From assembly GCA_017480345.1 (NCBI GenBank), contig JAFVAU010000012.1:1-45380 (forward strand): DNA of 45,380 bases. Direction: 5' to 3'. Origin of the DNA: Bacteroidales bacterium (GTDB taxonomy: Bacteria > Bacteroidota > Bacteroidia > Bacteroidales > UBA932). The notes under the pieces are model-generated. The model saw only the letters and a program-made list of their open reading frames with translations. It was not told the origin of the DNA and made no database searches. This document shows positions 38,272 to 45,380 of the stretch, piece by piece (the stretch's first letter is position 1; every line of letters begins with the position of its first letter). Both the position numbers and the translations under genes were made by a program.

Positions 38272-40790
38272 TCCTGAGGGGCTCTCATAAATGGTTTATC
38301 CCCGTGCTGCTGCTGCCTTTCGCAGTGGCGGCATTGGCTTATGGCCCCCGTCCCCAGGACGGTCCGGACAAGCAGAAAGTCTATCTCCTGAGTTCCCAGA
38401 GCGCCCAGCTCATCGAGAAGGACGGAGAGAGCTACCGCAAGGTGGTGGGTCCCGCCAAATTCCTGCATAACAACACCTATCTCCTCTGCGACACGGCCCT
38501 CTGGAACGTCCAGACCAACATTATCGACGCCACGGGCCATGTGCGCATTATCCAGGAGAACACCCAGCTGTCTTCCAACACCCTGCAGTATGTAGTGGAC
38601 GACAATATGGCCAAGTTTCGCGGAGACCTGGTGCAGCTGGAAGACGCCGACCACAACACCCTCCGCACCCGTTACCTGGACTACAACACCAAGGATTCCG
38701 TGGCCATTTTCTCCGGCGGCGGCGCCATGCGGGACAAGGACGGCCAGGTTATCGAGAGCATCTACGGCACCTACGACTCCAAGGCCCGCCTCTTCGTGTT
38801 CAACGACCAGGTGAACATGTACCTGGACACCACCTTCATCAAGACCTCCCGCCTGGAATACCGCTCCGACCTGTCCACCGCCTACTTTGGCTACGGCACG
38901 GACATGTTGCAGGACAAGGAGATGCTGAGCGCCAACGACGGCTGGTACGACCGTCCCCGCGAGCTGTTCTTCTTCCGCCGCAAGGTGCACGCCCTTACCC
39001 AGGACCAGGAAGTCTGGTGCGACTCCCTCTACTACTCCCGCGTTACCAAGGACGTGGTGATGCTGGGGAACGTGGAAATCATGGACACCACCCGCAACGT
39101 CTTCGGCCTGGCCGGAAAGATGGAATACACGGACTCCCTCTCCCAGATCCGGATGACCCGCGACCCCGCCATCATGAGCATCACGGAGGAGGAAGAAAAC
39201 AGGGATTCCGTCTACATAGGGGCCGATGTCCTCCTTTCCCGCGCCATCCGCCGCTGTGATATCCCCGACGCCTGGGTGGCCGATGCCCAGACCCGCTTGA
39301 AGGACATTTCCGGAGACCCGGTGATGGAATACCGCAAGAAGGCCGCGGAAGCGGCCGCCCAGGCAGCGGCCGAAGCCGCCAAGAACAACCCTGAACTGGC
39401 CGCGGCGGAAGCCGCCCGCGCCATCCGCGAGCAGCGGCAGAAAGAGGCCGGAGGGAAGTCCGGCAAGATAGCGGAGCCGGAAACGAAGCCGGAGGAGCAG
39501 CCGGAGGAAGTATCGGCCGATACCACAGCGGCGGTAACGGCGCCGGTGGACACCCTTCCCCCGCCTCCGGATACCACCAAGATCAATTTTGTCTGGGGCT
39601 CCGGCAACGTGCGCATGTTCCGCCGCAACATGCAGATGGCCTCCGACTCCCTCTCTTACACGGACCTGGACTCCCTGGCCCGCCTGTACAAGAACCCCAT
39701 TTTCTACAATGAGGGCAACCGCCAGTACGCCTCCGACAGCATGTACGTGGTTATCCGGGAGAAGCGCATGCAGCGGGCCCACCTGCTGTCCAACGCCTTC
39801 ATCACCATTGAGGAGGCCCCCGGCGCCTACGACCAGATTCGCGGAACGGAGATGGTGGCCTATTTTGACAGCACCAACGCCCTCACGCGCTTCGACGCCC
39901 TGGGCGGCGCTTCCTCCCTCTTCTACCTGGAGGAGAACGGGGCCCTGGCCACGGTGAACAAGGTGGAATCCAAGATGATTTACGCCACCTTCTCGGGTGG
40001 GCAGATGGAGCGCATCTATTACTACGACAACCCCAAGAACGACGGTTATCCCACCGTGCAGCTTCCTCAGGAGGACAAGACCCTCAAGGGCTTCCGCTGG
40101 GACCCGGACCGTCGTCCTTCCTCTCCGCTGGACGTGACGGCCCTGGTGCCCCGCAAGAGTGAGCGAATGGCCTACCTGGCCCGCCCGCATGCGGCCTTTG
40201 TACAGACGGAGGATTATTTCCCCGGCCATATTGGCAAGGTGTACCGGGACATTGCCCTGCGGGATTCCCTGGCCATAGAGCAGGAGAGGGAGCACCAGCG
40301 CACGGAGGCCCTCCGGAAGGAGCTGGAAGCCTTCAAACAGGCCCAGGCCGATTCCCTCACCGCCCGTGCCGACAGCCTTGCCGTCCCTTCGGACACCCCT
40401 GTCATTTTGAGAGACACATCTGTCATTCTGAGCGAAGCGAAGAATCTCCCGGACACCACGGCCACCCAGAGGGACACTTCTGTCATTCTGAACGAATCGA
40501 AGAATCTGTCGGCCAAAGAGTTACGCAAGCAGGAAAAGGAGAAACAGCGTGCCCTCAAGGAGGCGGAGCGCAAAGCCCGCTGGGAAGAGAAAGACCGGCA
40601 GGATGCCCAGAGACGCGCCGCCAAGGAGGCCAAGCGCCTGGAGCGGGAGCGCGCCAAGAAACTGAAGGCCCTTCAGAAACTGGAGCGCAAGGCGCAGAAA
40701 GAGCGGGCCCGCTTTGAAAAATACTTGCAAAAAGAGAGGGAGAAAGCCCTCAAACGTGCACTGAAACAACAAAAACAGACAAAGAAATGA
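38268..40790 (+). CDS. OstA-like protein (LptA/LptD N-domain family)
   Basis: An 840-residue exported protein starting at GTG 38268, which overlaps the SurA TGA (GTGA); no in-frame ATG is near. A membrane/signal segment lies at about residues 9-24 (FIPVLLLPFAVAALAYG). Two OstA-type beta-jellyroll regions are seen: about 35-330 (SAQLIEKDGESYRKVVGPAK, HNNTYLLCDTALWN, GHVRIIQENTQLSSN) and about 440-620 (KINFVWGSGNVRMF onward), separated by an alanine/glutamate-rich linker. The last 100 residues are a lysine/arginine/glutamate coiled coil. Between them, about residues 708-745 are read from dispersed repeats (SVILSEAKNL, SVILNESKNL). It is expected to bind lipopolysaccharide during transport. Confidence 0.85.
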   Translation: MILRGSHKWFIPVLLLPFAVAALAYGPRPQDGPDKQKVYLLSSQSAQLIEKDGESYRKVVGPAKFLHNNTYLLCDTALWNVQTNIIDATGHVRIIQENTQLSSNTLQYVVDDNMAKFRGDLVQLEDADHNTLRTRYLDYNTKDSVAIFSGGGAMRDKDGQVIESIYGTYDSKARLFVFNDQVNMYLDTTFIKTSRLEYRSDLSTAYFGYGTDMLQDKEMLSANDGWYDRPRELFFFRRKVHALTQDQEVWCDSLYYSRVTKDVVMLGNVEIMDTTRNVFGLAGKMEYTDSLSQIRMTRDPAIMSITEEEENRDSVYIGADVLLSRAIRRCDIPDAWVADAQTRLKDISGDPVMEYRKKAAEAAAQAAAEAAKNNPELAAAEAARAIREQRQKEAGGKSGKIAEPETKPEEQPEEVSADTTAAVTAPVDTLPPPPDTTKINFVWGSGNVRMFRRNMQMASDSLSYTDLDSLARLYKNPIFYNEGNRQYASDSMYVVIREKRMQRAHLLSNAFITIEEAPGAYDQIRGTEMVAYFDSTNALTRFDALGGASSLFYLEENGALATVNKVESKMIYATFSGGQMERIYYYDNPKNDGYPTVQLPQEDKTLKGFRWDPDRRPSSPLDVTALVPRKSERMAYLARPHAAFVQTEDYFPGHIGKVYRDIALRDSLAIEQEREHQRTEALRKELEAFKQAQADSLTARADSLAVPSDTPVILRDTSVILSEAKNLPDTTATQRDTSVILNESKNLSAKELRKQEKEKQRALKEAERKARWEEKDRQDAQRRAAKEAKRLERERAKKLKALQKLERKAQKERARFEKYLQKEREKALKRALKQQKQTKK
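40421..40447 (+). repeat. Repeat module A inside the OstA-like gene, copy 1
   Basis: TGTCATTCTGAGCGAAGCG followed by AAGAATCT. A degenerate further start of the module (TGTCATTTTGAGAGA) lies at 40400-40414. The same module is intergenic at 176-203. Confidence 0.85.
40481..40507 (+). repeat. Repeat module A inside the OstA-like gene, copy 2
   Basis: TGTCATTCTGAACGAATCG followed by AAGAATCT, exactly 60 bases after copy 1 and in the same reading frame. Confidence 0.85.
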
Positions 40791-41815
40791 AAAAGACAGT
40801 ACTTGTGTCCGGTGGCGCCGGTTTCATTGGCAGCCATGTGACGGTTGAACTCATTGAGGCAGGGTACGACGTGGTGGTGGCCGACAATTTCTCCAATTGC
40901 GACCGCACCTGCTTCGAAGGCGTGAAGAAGATTACCGGCCGGCAGGACATCCCGCTGGAAGTGGTGGATTTCTGCGACCAGAAGGCCACCCAGGCCCTCT
41001 TTGCCAAATACCCCATAGACGCTGTCATCCACTTTGCCGCCTTCAAGGCTGTGGGTGAGTCTGTGGCCCAGCCCGTCAAGTACTACAAGAACAACCTCAC
41101 CAGCTTCCTGAATGTGCTGGAGGCTGCCCAGAACAAGGGAGGCTGCAACGTGCTCTTCTCTTCATCGGCCACCGTGTATGGAGAACCCGAGGCCGTGCCC
41201 GTGACGGAAAATACGCCCCGCCAGCCCGCTACATCCCCCTATGGCAATACCAAGACCATGTGCGAGGACATTCTGAGGGACACCGTGAAGGCTTCCGAGG
41301 GCAAGATCAAGGGCATCCTGCTGCGCTATTTCAACCCCATCGGCGCGCATCCCAGCGCCCTCATTGGCGAACTGCCCCGCGGTGTGCCCAACAACCTGGT
41401 GCCCTACATCACCCAGACGGCCATTGGCAAGCGGGAATGCCTGTCCATCTTCGGGAACGACTATCCCACCCCCGACGGCACCTGCCTCAGAGATTACATT
41501 GACATCGTGGACCTGGCCAAGGCCCATGTATTCGCCGTCACCCGCATGCTGGAAGGCAAGATGAAGCAGGACTGCGAGGTGTTCAACGTGGGCACCGGCC
41601 GCCCGGTGAGCGTGCTGGAACTGGTGAACGCCTTTGAGAAGGTGAACAACTTGAAGCTCAATTACAAGTTCGCCCCCCGCAGGGCCGGAGACGTTACCGC
41701 CATCTGGGCCGATCCCACCCTGGCCGAAACCGAAATGGGCTGGAAGGCCACCCGCACCGTGGAAGAGACCCTCAAGGCCGCCTGGGCCTGGGAGTGCCAC
41801 CTGGCCGGCAAGTAA
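40787..41815 (+). CDS. galE: UDP-glucose 4-epimerase
   Basis: A 342-residue extended short-chain dehydrogenase that interconverts UDP-glucose and UDP-galactose with bound NAD+. The NAD motif GGAGFIGSH is at residues 9-17; the catalytic serine/threonine is in FSSSATVYG and the YxxxK pair is in SPYGNTKTM. The sugar-binding block RYFNPIGAHPSALIGE and the C-terminal NVGTGRPVSVLELV and RRAGDVTAIWADP blocks are typical of GalE. It overlaps the OstA-like gene by 4 bases (ATGA), so it belongs to the envelope operon and may supply UDP-galactose for surface polysaccharide. Confidence 0.95.
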   Translation: MKKTVLVSGGAGFIGSHVTVELIEAGYDVVVADNFSNCDRTCFEGVKKITGRQDIPLEVVDFCDQKATQALFAKYPIDAVIHFAAFKAVGESVAQPVKYYKNNLTSFLNVLEAAQNKGGCNVLFSSSATVYGEPEAVPVTENTPRQPATSPYGNTKTMCEDILRDTVKASEGKIKGILLRYFNPIGAHPSALIGELPRGVPNNLVPYITQTAIGKRECLSIFGNDYPTPDGTCLRDYIDIVDLAKAHVFAVTRMLEGKMKQDCEVFNVGTGRPVSVLELVNAFEKVNNLKLNYKFAPRRAGDVTAIWADPTLAETEMGWKATRTVEETLKAAWAWECHLAGK

Positions 41816-41827
41816 TCATTACGCTTT

Positions 41828-43816
41828 ATGGAAGAGAAAAAACAAGTCCAGCTTCCGGAGAATGCCCACCGGGAGCTCAAGCCGGGAGAAACGTACCAAC
41901 CCATCCTGGACCCCGCGGGAAAGTACACGGAGGCAACGCCTTATTCCGTGGCCGTGGGCCTTCTGATGGTGATTCTGTTCAGTGCCGCGGCGGCCTATCT
42001 GGGCCTCAAGGTGGGCCAGGTGTTCGAGGCGGCCATCCCCATCGCCATCATCGCGGTGGGCCTTACGGGCGCCCTGGGCCTCAAGCAGGGGCTTAGCCAG
42101 AACGTGATTATCCAGAGTGTGGGCGGCTGCTCCGGCGCCGTGGTGGCGGGAGCCATCTTTACCCTGCCGGCCATCTACATCCTGGGTGTGGAGGTGAATT
42201 TCTGGCAGATGGTCCTGAGTTCCCTCCTCGGAGGCGTGCTGGGCATCCTCTTCCTCATTCCCTTCCGCAAATATTTCGTGAAGGAGATGCACGGGAAGTA
42301 CCCCTTCCCGGAGGCCACCGCCACCACGCAGGTGCTCATCAGCGGCGAGGGCGGCGGCTCCAGCGCCAAGACGCTCATATCGGCCGGTCTCATCGGCGGC
42401 CTGTACGACTTTGCCGTGGCCACTTTCGGTACCTGGGCGGAGACGGTTTCCACCACGGTGACGGGCTGGGGCGCCGCCCTGGCCGACAAAGCCAAGCTGG
42501 TCCTGAAGATGAACACCGGCGCCGCCGTGCTGGGCCTGGGCTATATCATCGGCCTCAAATATTCCTTCATCATCTGCTGCGGCTCCCTGCTGGTGTGGCT
42601 GGTGATTATCCCCCTGATGAACCTCATTTGGGGGGCCGATGTCATCGACCTCATGGGAACGGGCGTGTCACAGACGATAGGCCAGATGGCACCTGAGCAG
42701 ATTTTCAAGGACTATGCACGGCATATCGGCATCGGTGGCATCGCCACGGCCGGCATCATTGGCATCGTGAAGAGCTTCGGTGTTATCAAGAGCGCCGCGG
42801 GCCTGGCGGTGAGCGAATTCAAGCGCAAGCCGGGCACCCTGGACGAGAAAGCGCTCCGCACGGAGGAAGACCTGCCCATTAAGACCATCGTTTTTGGGGT
42901 GGTGGTAGCCCTGCTGTGCATCTTCGCCTTCTTTGCCTTCGGCGGCGTGGTGAACAACGTCTGGCAGGCCCTGGTGGGCCTTCTGGTGGTGGCCGTGGTG
43001 AGTTTTCTCTTTACCACCGTGGCGGCCAACGCCATTGCCATCGTGGGCTCCAACCCGGTGAGCGGCATGACGCTGATGACGCTTATTATTGCGTCTTTGA
43101 TTCTGGTGGCCGTGGGCCTGAAAGGGAATGCCGGCATGGCTGCGGCGCTCATCATCGGCGGCGTGGTTTGCACGGCTCTCTCCGTGGCGGGCAGCTTTAT
43201 CACAGACCTCAAGATTGGTTACTGGATTGGCTCCACGCCCAAGGTGCAGGAAGGCTGGAAATTCCTGGGCGTGGCGGTATCGGCCGTTACCGTATGCGGC
43301 GTGATGCTGGTGCTCAACAAGACGTACGGATTCACCGGAGACAACGCCCTGGTGGCCCCGCAGGCCAATGCCATGGCGGCCGTGATTCAGCCCATGTTCT
43401 CCGGCGGCGGCGCACCCTGGCTGCTGTACGGAATAGGTGCGGCCATTGCGCTGGTGCTCAATTTCTGCAAGGTGCCGGCCCTGCCCTTTGCCCTGGGTAT
43501 GTTCATCCCTATCGACCTGAACCTGCCCCTGCTGGTTGGCGGCGCCATTTCCTGGTACGTGAGCACCCGCTCCAAGGACGCAGCCGTGAACACGGCCCGG
43601 CAGGAGAAAGGCACCCTCATCGCCTCCGGCTTCATCGCCGGTGGCGCCCTCATGGGCGTGGTGAGCGCCATCCTCAAGTTCGCTTCTGTGGACCTGTATC
43701 TGAGTGATTGGGCCGCCAGCTACGGCGAGGCCGTGGCCCTCCTTCCCTTCCTGGCCATCGTTGCTTATATGGAGTATGCTTCCTTACGCGTTGACGTACA
43801 GAGAGATGATGTTTAA
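41828..43816 (+). CDS. OPT family oligopeptide transporter
   Basis: A 662-residue inner-membrane protein with about 15 hydrophobic segments. OPT-family blocks are visible: the N-terminal AAAYLGLKVGQVFEAAIPIAI, the SQNVIIQSVGGCSGAVVAGA stretch, GKYPFPEATATTQVLISGEG in the third region and VGSNPVSGMTLMTLIIASLI in the second half. It probably imports oligopeptides with protons. It follows galE by 12 bases with no promoter box seen. Its last 33 bases overlap, tail to tail, the 3' end of peptidase T on the other strand, and the two products may act in succession: peptide uptake and tripeptide cleavage. Confidence 0.92.
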   Translation: MEEKKQVQLPENAHRELKPGETYQPILDPAGKYTEATPYSVAVGLLMVILFSAAAAYLGLKVGQVFEAAIPIAIIAVGLTGALGLKQGLSQNVIIQSVGGCSGAVVAGAIFTLPAIYILGVEVNFWQMVLSSLLGGVLGILFLIPFRKYFVKEMHGKYPFPEATATTQVLISGEGGGSSAKTLISAGLIGGLYDFAVATFGTWAETVSTTVTGWGAALADKAKLVLKMNTGAAVLGLGYIIGLKYSFIICCGSLLVWLVIIPLMNLIWGADVIDLMGTGVSQTIGQMAPEQIFKDYARHIGIGGIATAGIIGIVKSFGVIKSAAGLAVSEFKRKPGTLDEKALRTEEDLPIKTIVFGVVVALLCIFAFFAFGGVVNNVWQALVGLLVVAVVSFLFTTVAANAIAIVGSNPVSGMTLMTLIIASLILVAVGLKGNAGMAAALIIGGVVCTALSVAGSFITDLKIGYWIGSTPKVQEGWKFLGVAVSAVTVCGVMLVLNKTYGFTGDNALVAPQANAMAAVIQPMFSGGGAPWLLYGIGAAIALVLNFCKVPALPFALGMFIPIDLNLPLLVGGAISWYVSTRSKDAAVNTARQEKGTLIASGFIAGGALMGVVSAILKFASVDLYLSDWAASYGEAVALLPFLAIVAYMEYASLRVDVQRDDV

Positions 43817-45007
43817 TATCACCTCTGTGGCCTTCTCCATGCTCTGAAGCGGCACAAATTCCATCTTCCCGTGGAAATTGAGGCCGCCGGCGAAGATGTT
43901 GGGGCAAGGGAGGCCCTTGAAAGAGAGGTTGGCGCCGTCCGTTCCGCCGCGGATGGGCTGGATCTTGGGCTTGATATCGGCCATTTCCATGGCCTTCACC
44001 GCCTTCTCTATAATATGGTAGTGGGGCTCCACCTGCTCACGCATATTATAATATTGGTCTTTTACCTCCAGGACAATGGTTCCTTCTCCGTATTTGGTGT
44101 TCAGGAAGGAGGCCACAAAGCCGATGAGCTTCTTCTTCTCCTCGAACTTGGCGTGATCGTGGTCCCGGATGATGTAAGAGAAATCCGCCTCCTCCACGCT
44201 TCCCTTGAAGGAGATGAGGTGGAAGAAGCCCTCGTAGCCTTCCGTGAATTCCGGGCGCTGGTCCACGGGCAGCAGGGAATTGAACTCCTGCCCAATGAGG
44301 AGGGCGTTTTTCATCTTGCCCTTGGCGCTGCCGGGATGCACGTTCCGGCCCTGGATATGGATTTTGGCCGATGCTGCGTTGAAGTTCTCAAACTCCAGCT
44401 CTCCAATCTCTCCGCCGTCCATGGTGTAGGCATAATGGGCCCTAAAACGCTTCACGTCGAATTTCACCACGCCCCGGCCAATCTCCTCGTCGGGGGTGAA
44501 GCCTATCTTGACGGGCCCGTGCTTCACCTCGGGATGCTCCATGAGGTACTGCACCGCCGTCATGATTTCCGCCACGCCGGCCTTGTCATCGGCCCCCAGG
44601 AGGGTGGTGCCGTCGGTGGTGATGAGGGTCTGGCCCACGTAATGCAGCATTTCCGGGAATTCCTCCGGCTTGAGTTGGAGGCCGGGAACGCCCTTGAGGT
44701 CGATGGCGCCGCCGTCATACTTCTCGATGATCTGCGGCTTCACGTCCTTGCCGCTGGCGTCCGGGGCCGTGTCCACATGGGCGATGAAGCCCACGGCGGG
44801 CACCTCGTAGTCCACGTTGGAAGGGATGGAGGCCATCACATAGCCATATTCGTCCAGAGTCACCTCCACGCCCATCTCCTGCAACTCGTCACGGAGCATT
44901 TTCAGCAGGTCCCACTCCTTGGCGGCGGAGGGCTGGGTCTGGGATTCCTCATTACTCTGTGTGTCCACCGACACGTAACGCAAAAAACGGTTCAGAATTT
45001 TTTCCAT
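43784..45007 (-). CDS. pepT: Peptidase T (tripeptide aminopeptidase, M20B)
   Basis: A 407-residue cytoplasmic dizinc enzyme that removes the N-terminal residue of tripeptides. Metal and catalytic residues are present: H77 and D79 in AHVDTAPD, D140 in LGADDKAG, E174-E175 in TPDEEIGRG, D197 in YTMDGGEIGE, and H379 in NFHGKMEF. The dimerisation domain lies in between (about 205-315). Length is that of the family. The 33-base overlap with the OPT gene places part of both C-termini on the same DNA. Upstream on the minus strand is an A/T-rich region with a weak -7 candidate (TAACTTCG). Confidence 0.95.
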   Translation of the reverse strand: MEKILNRFLRYVSVDTQSNEESQTQPSAAKEWDLLKMLRDELQEMGVEVTLDEYGYVMASIPSNVDYEVPAVGFIAHVDTAPDASGKDVKPQIIEKYDGGAIDLKGVPGLQLKPEEFPEMLHYVGQTLITTDGTTLLGADDKAGVAEIMTAVQYLMEHPEVKHGPVKIGFTPDEEIGRGVVKFDVKRFRAHYAYTMDGGEIGELEFENFNAASAKIHIQGRNVHPGSAKGKMKNALLIGQEFNSLLPVDQRPEFTEGYEGFFHLISFKGSVEEADFSYIIRDHDHAKFEEKKKLIGFVASFLNTKYGEGTIVLEVKDQYYNMREQVEPHYHIIEKAVKAMEMADIKPKIQPIRGGTDGANLSFKGLPCPNIFAGGLNFHGKMEFVPLQSMEKATEVILNIISLYVNA

Positions 45008-45094
45008 ATAGATATAGTATCTTTTGTCTTTCTTGCGAAGTTACGATTTTTTGAAAAAAAGTGAAAAAAAATTTGCCAGGTTAAAAAAAGTTAG

Positions 45095-45102
45095 TACCTT
45101 TG
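45095..45102 (+). promoter_or_regulatory. rRNA promoter directly upstream of 23S
   Basis: TACCTTTG with TTTG at 45072-45075 as the -33 element (19-nt spacer). A hairpin CCCGTTT-G-AAACGGG follows at 45107-45121, then GTTCATTGAC at 45125, which resembles a boxA antitermination site. Confidence 0.65.
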
Positions 45103-45264
45103 CAGTCCCGTTTGAAACGGGGTAGTTCATTGACAATACTGAGAGAATAGATTAGAGGTAAAGCAAAAGATAGAGTTAGTCTGATAAAGAAGTTATCAAA
45201 AACGGAATTTTCGGACTACAATTTCAATAGGCAAGAGCAAAAAAATGATTCACAAATAATCAGA
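45103..45264 (+). promoter_or_regulatory. Leader region of the 23S rRNA transcript
   Basis: About 160 A/T-rich bases between the promoter and the 23S start. They contain the hairpin at 45107-45121 and a boxA-like stretch, but no 16S rRNA or tRNA gene. Confidence 0.6.
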
Positions 45265-45380
45265 GAAAGAAGTTAAGAGCGAACGGAGGATGCCTAGGCT
45301 ATCCGGAGGCGATGAAAGACGTGGTAAGCTGCGAAAAGCCGCGGGGATCTGCAAACAGGAATTGATCCGCGGATATCTGA
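45265..45380 (+). rRNA. 23S rRNA, 5' end (partial)
   Basis: The sequence GAACGGAGGATGCC, then GGAGGCGATGAAAGACGTGG and TAAGCTGCGAAAAGCC match the universally conserved 5' domain of 23S rRNA (E. coli GUACACGGUGGAUGCC and GAGGCGAUGAAGGACGUG). The 5' boundary is approximate to a few bases. The gene continues past the window end. Confidence 0.93.

Overview
The window looks like a chromosomal segment of a GC-rich member of the Bacteroidetes, most likely order Bacteroidales. The evidence is the Bacteroidetes -7 promoter motif (TAnnTTTG) in front of most transcription units, the family content (outer-membrane beta-barrel protein with a carboxypeptidase-like N-domain, OstA-like and SurA-like envelope genes, DUF4956, DUF2490, a membrane LytTR protein) and the 23S rRNA 5' end. 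I cannot fix the genus.

Layout. 1-1100: tail of an ISL3-like transposase, an AT-richer gap carrying short dispersed repeats, and a coupled DUF4160/DUF2442 pair on the minus strand. 1101-9330: DUF456 protein, aminopeptidase P, an ahcY-nhaA-fabG-esterase operon, a small conserved protein, a ComF-like protein and rsmE. 9420-11390: Zn/Cd-type P1B ATPase with a histidine-rich N-terminus. 11531-15585: small membrane protein, mutL, rhomboid protease, EEP phosphohydrolase. 15760-19251: tsaC/sua5, ispF, radA, a TlpA-like thioredoxin and a small protein. 19326-20993: Na/Pi cotransporter. 21164-26565: secreted Cthe_2159-type lipoprotein, small secreted protein, VTC-type polyphosphate polymerase domain, DUF4956, DUF2490 and a membrane-anchored LytTR regulator, a plausible functional cluster. 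26622-26876: tRNA-Gln(CUG) and tRNA-Met(CAU). 27000-33303: AsmA-like protein, large outer-membrane protein, uracil-DNA-glycosylase-like protein and a REP-associated tyrosine transposase (RAYT). 33456-43816: CapA-like protein, then an envelope operon (dacB, two peptidyl-prolyl-isomerase-type proteins, OstA-like protein, galE) and an OPT oligopeptide transporter. 43784-45007: peptidase T, convergent with OPT. 45095-end: a promoter followed directly by the 5' end of 23S rRNA, with no 16S rRNA between.

The most unusual content is repetitive. (i) The 7-mer GGCCGAT/ATCGGCC occurs about 90 times on both strands and in all reading frames, roughly ten times what base composition predicts, and also sits in the centre of a dispersed palindromic element. 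(ii) That element, about 88 bp with two hairpins in direct orientation, occurs five times between genes, and two inverted copies bracket the RAYT region. (iii) A second element, about 110 bp and fully palindromic, occurs twice with compensatory arm changes. (iv) Short dispersed repeats have entered the reading frames of mutL and the OstA-like gene. Several genes start 4-5 nt after the -7 box, suggesting leaderless mRNAs. All counts and alignments were made by eye.
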